Position numbers and translations under genes: made by a program. Shown one piece after another: positions 7,886 to 9,884 of a stretch of 9,884 nucleotides of DNA. How positions within the stretch are numbered: position 1 is the stretch's first letter; every line of letters starts with the position of its first letter. The stretch is from CAYGZC01 sp964354225 (GTDB lineage: Bacteria; Bacteroidota; Ignavibacteria; UBA10030; SZUA-254). The notes below the pieces were generated by a model that worked only from the letters and a program-made list of their open reading frames with translations, was not told the origin of the DNA and searched no databases. Location: assembly GCA_964354225.1 (NCBI GenBank), contig CAYGZC010000176.1:1-9884 (forward strand). The letters are read 5' to 3'.

Positions 7886-9244
7886 TTACTCGGCAAAGTT
7901 ATAACTTGCTGTCAGATAACCGAAGGTATTAACGAGATCCTTGGAACCAACCTTATTGAACCAGTGCTCAATCGCTTCACCACTTGCAGTCGCATCAAAA
8001 GCAAAACTGCCAAACTTTAGACCGATACCAAAAGTAACCAATCCTTTGGAAGGAGCATATTGAAAATCACTCATATAATCGGCACCGCTTGGAAGTGATA
8101 AATTCCATTCATGGGTTCTTCTTGGTGTTTGAAATTTATGGTTAACACTTCCTATTGTTCGATAGTAACCCATCCGACCAGTTAACCACTCGGTAAATGA
8201 CCATTCACCCCCGATATTAATCACAGGTAAACCTATATACCTTGTAGTTGTTGTAGAAGTATCTTGGGAAAATAAAATTTCCCACTTATAATACTCGTAC
8301 TGCCAGCTCAATCCGCCCGCAAGGTAAAATGCTTCTGTTTTATATTCAGTGCCTAAACCCAAAGCATATGTTAATGAGTTAAGTTTTAAGCTGCTGGCTG
8401 TTGGATCGATATCCATCGGAGGTGTATCCTCTTTCGGTTTTGCAGATAAAACTGAGAAATTTCCGTATGGAATAAAATTAAATTTATTTGAAACTTTTAG
8501 TTTAACACGCGAATGAATCTGGAACTCTGTACCTGAGGCAGAATACTCGCCACCTCTTCCTGTAATAGGGGGAGTATTGTAGACATTATTTTTTGCATTA
8601 TCTAATTTGAAAGATGAACTGACATCAAGATAAGAGCCGTCATAGAGATCGATATTCGCACCGATTCGTATGCCGAACATCCATGAAGATGCTTCAGTTT
8701 TATATTGATATGGTGGATGCTGTTGTGTCGCTGGTGGCGGATATCTGTAAACGCTCGCAGTGGTATCAAAAGTTGAATCATAATTCGACCAACCATACAT
8801 AATACCTAATCCAAGAGTTAAATTGGACATCTGATGTGAACCAACCAATTCCCAAACATTTTGAACTTGGGGTACACTTGGAAGCCCTGGGTAGATCTGT
8901 GTCATACTGCCAAGGGCATTTATAGCTGAGGGATCATGATTAATATCTAAGCCAATATTCAGAACGTCATTTATAGAAAACGAAATACCTGCATTCTGCT
9001 TTCCATATCCTTCTCGAGCATAGAAGGTATTAGCCCAAGTATAATCTTTGTACATTGCCTGGTAAGCAGGATTAACAAGAATTAAGGCGGGGTCTTCCAT
9101 TACAAATGGATTTAATAGTAGATAGTTCCCTGATTTTGATCCACCCAGCGCAGCTTGCCGAGCAATGCCTCCGGGTTTCGCTTGTGGGAAACCTAAAGCT
9201 ATCACGATTAACAGCATTAACGAAACGATAATTAATCTCTTCAT
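7886..9244 (-). CDS. Outer-membrane beta-barrel protein of unknown substrate
   Basis: This is a 452-residue protein. Residues 1-21 form a Sec signal peptide: MKRL, then a hydrophobic core VSLMLLIVIALGF, with cleavage probably after PQA. The rest has the alternating polar/hydrophobic, Gly/Tyr/Trp-rich strands of a beta-barrel, for example NLTLGLGIMYG, SWMFGIRIGANIDLYDG, LTYALGLGTEY, GLVTFGIGLKFGSFAFD and FGYLTASYNF at the C-terminus. An N-terminal segment, ME-DPALILVNPAY (49-61), resembles the 'D..A...NPA' plug region of FadL/PorV-like barrels. I do not recognise the exact family. Likely surface loops include a proline/glutamine stretch YPPPATQQHPP (168-178) and a threonine run near 329-334. 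The start is set by AAAAGG five bases or so upstream and by the signal peptide. The gene stands alone between two terminators, under a near-consensus promoter, which suggests strong constitutive expression. Substrate and role are unknown. Confidence 0.88.
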   Translation of the reverse strand: MKRLIIVSLMLLIVIALGFPQAKPGGIARQAALGGSKSGNYLLLNPFVMEDPALILVNPAYQAMYKDYTWANTFYAREGYGKQNAGISFSINDVLNIGLDINHDPSAINALGSMTQIYPGLPSVPQVQNVWELVGSHQMSNLTLGLGIMYGWSNYDSTFDTTASVYRYPPPATQQHPPYQYKTEASSWMFGIRIGANIDLYDGSYLDVSSSFKLDNAKNNVYNTPPITGRGGEYSASGTEFQIHSRVKLKVSNKFNFIPYGNFSVLSAKPKEDTPPMDIDPTASSLKLNSLTYALGLGTEYKTEAFYLAGGLSWQYEYYKWEILFSQDTSTTTTRYIGLPVINIGGEWSFTEWLTGRMGYYRTIGSVNHKFQTPRRTHEWNLSLPSGADYMSDFQYAPSKGLVTFGIGLKFGSFAFDATASGEAIEHWFNKVGSKDLVNTFGYLTASYNFAE

Positions 9245-9250
9245 TTTATT

Positions 9251-9256
9251 CCTTTT
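9251..9256 (-). promoter_or_regulatory. Ribosome binding site of the barrel gene
   Basis: AAAAGG, followed by AATAAA and the ATG at 9242-9244, is a clear purine-rich Shine-Dalgarno in an otherwise A/T-only leader. It supports the chosen start, which also gives a complete signal peptide. Confidence 0.65.
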
Positions 9257-9318
9257 ATTTTTTAATTTATTGAATATTAAGTTAAAATTATATATTCTAT
9301 GAAAAATCTTCGGAAGAG

Positions 9319-9347
9319 ATTATACTGAATATTTTGATATTAGTCAA
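9319..9347 (-). promoter_or_regulatory. Near-consensus sigma70 promoter of the barrel gene
   Basis: On the minus strand, TTGACT (9342-9347, five of six) and TATAAT (9319-9324, six of six) are separated by exactly 17 bases. The predicted start is near 9312, giving a leader of about 68 bases that is very AT-rich. The promoter begins 15 bases beyond the preceding terminator stem, so the barrel gene is its own transcription unit. Confidence 0.85.
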
Positions 9348-9361
9348 GTATTTTTTTAAAA

Positions 9362-9389
9362 AAAGGCGTTCTTTTTAGGGAACGCCTTT
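9362..9389 (-). terminator. Rho-independent terminator after the outer-membrane gene remnant
   Basis: A perfect 10-bp stem (AAAGGCGTTC at 9362-9371, GAACGCCTTT at 9380-9389) has an 8-base loop. On the minus strand the stem runs directly into a string of U residues, then AAAAAAA. It lies 24 bases beyond the stop codon at 9414-9416. The terminator is intact although the gene before it is broken. Confidence 0.9.
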
Positions 9390-9413
9390 CGAAAACGTAA
9401 ATAGAATTACCCA

Positions 9414-9752
9414 CTAAAAAGACACACCAAGCGTTACAGCCCAACTATCGGTGTTAAAGTTAGAGTAAGTTGGACCATCAATGCTCACACCACCCGAAGT
9501 TTCAGTTGTGGAATTGCTAGTGAGTGAAAGTTTATACTTGACACCAAAACTAACGTTATCCCATGGGAAAAATTCAACACCCAATAATCCTGCTACACCA
9601 AGAATTGTGCCCTTCAAGTTAGCTTCCATACTATGAGCTGGGGATTCTTTATGATTCATCATTCCAAATAAATGTTCTCCACCGAAAAATGTAGTTATTG
9701 ATCCGGCATCCCCGATGTGGTATTCAATTCCTGGTGCTATTCCAAAATGAAA
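9414..9752 (-). pseudogene. 5'-truncated outer-membrane beta-barrel gene
   Basis: The frame ending at TAG 9414-9416 encodes the C-terminal part of a small outer-membrane barrel. Strands such as FHFGIAPGIEYHIG, TTFFGGEHLFG, VSFGVKYKLSLTS and DSWAVTLGVSF end in the terminal phenylalanine typical of barrels recognised by the BAM machinery. Barrel-like sequence begins at about base 9752, directly after a hairpin. Further upstream the frame changes character (IIWFRNRRLLS) and meets a TGA at 9792-9794. No ATG, GTG or TTG lies in frame between that stop and the ATG at 9660-9662, so the signal peptide and N-terminal strands are missing. An 82-residue product from 9662 is possible, but it would start mid-barrel without a signal peptide or convincing ribosome site. 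I read it as a remnant of a gene that was probably about 200 codons, truncated by rearrangement or insertion. A sequencing or assembly error is an alternative. Confidence 0.7.
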
Positions 9753-9778
9753 CTCCGCCGACAGGAGTCGGCGGTTTC
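9749..9778 (-). repeat. Bulged GC-rich hairpin, possible mobile-element or REP-like end
   Basis: On the minus strand, GAAACCGCCGAC pairs with GTCGGCGG-AG-TTTC around a four-base loop TCCT. The result is 8 GC-rich pairs, a two-base AG bulge, then 4 more pairs. Bulged imperfect palindromes of this kind are known at IS200/IS605 ends and in REP elements. It sits 9 bases after the stop codon of the fragment at 9788-9883 and exactly at the edge of the truncated barrel gene. No strong U-tract follows (AGTTTCATTTT on the minus strand), so it is a poor terminator, though a terminator role is not excluded. Confidence 0.6.
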
Positions 9779-9787
9779 TGAACCATA

Positions 9788-9883
9788 TTATTCAAGATCG
9801 AGTTTCAGTTGCCCTTTATCCTCTTTCCCTTGGTATTCGACATATGCTAAAATTTCTTTCTCGCTTAGTCCAACGGTTGAAAC
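9788..9883 (-). CDS. C-terminal fragment of an unrecognised protein (runs off the right edge)
   Basis: An open frame enters from the right edge and ends at TAA 9788-9790 after 31 visible codons. It reads VSTVGLSEKEILAYVEYQG and closes KEDKGQLKLDLE. The composition is protein-like: a helix-forming LSEKEILAYVEY, then a charged tail. It does not carry a motif I can name. The stop codon lies 9 bases before the bulged hairpin, and the gene occupies the place where the 5' half of the barrel gene should be. A transposase or element-encoded protein is therefore plausible, but this is inference from position only. An ordinary chromosomal gene followed by its hairpin terminator is the alternative. Confidence 0.5.
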   Translation of the reverse strand, partial: VSTVGLSEKEILAYVEYQGKEDKGQLKLDLE

Positions 9884-9884
9884 A

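Noticed and set aside
9353..9364. T-run followed by A-run as a separate regulatory element
   Set aside because: It is explained as the U-tract of the adjacent terminator and the AT-rich stretch upstream of the barrel promoter.
9414..9662. A complete 82-residue small protein starting at 9662
   Set aside because: Barrel-type coding sequence clearly continues upstream of this ATG to about 9752. The short form would lack a signal peptide, so it is better read as part of a truncated gene.

Overview
The window looks like a low-GC chromosomal segment from a Gram-negative bacterium. Two reading frames encode outer-membrane beta-barrel proteins, one of them a remnant. The Shine-Dalgarno sites (AAGGTGA, AAAAGG) and the near-consensus sigma70 promoter (TTGACT-17-TATAAT) argue against a typical Bacteroidetes species. 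Together with the large PAS/GAF kinase and the style of the AsnS N-terminus, they suggest the Ignavibacteria/Chlorobi side of the FCB group. That placement is inference from sequence style, not from a marker gene. Every convincing gene lies on the minus strand, so transcription runs from high to low coordinates.

From right to left, the window opens with a 31-codon C-terminal fragment of an unrecognised protein (9788-9883). A GC-rich bulged hairpin follows (9749-9778). Next comes a beta-barrel outer-membrane protein lacking its 5' half (9414 to about 9752), closed by an intrinsic terminator (9362-9389). This arrangement resembles the end of a mobile element sitting inside an old outer-membrane gene. 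An almost perfect sigma70 promoter then drives a complete 452-residue outer-membrane barrel gene (7886-9244), which has its own terminator (7841-7865).

The main feature is a tightly packed three-gene unit from 7769 down to 173. The first gene encodes a 2015-residue soluble histidine kinase. It has a KaiC/RecA-like N-terminal domain that has lost its P-loop, seven PAS and four GAF sensor domains, and an intact HisKA-HATPase core. Eight bases later comes a response regulator with a complete phosphoacceptor receiver. Its output region looks like a kinase dimerization domain whose histidine is replaced by glycine. Overlapping that gene by ATGA is an eight-helix membrane protein built from two copies of a four-helix unit that share the same polar residues. 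The unit has no DNA-binding output domain, so its signal probably ends in protein-protein contact or at the membrane protein.

At the left edge is the start of asparaginyl-tRNA synthetase (1-89) with a candidate promoter of its own. No intergenic stretch exceeds 300 bases, and no tRNA, rRNA, CRISPR array or complete insertion sequence was seen.
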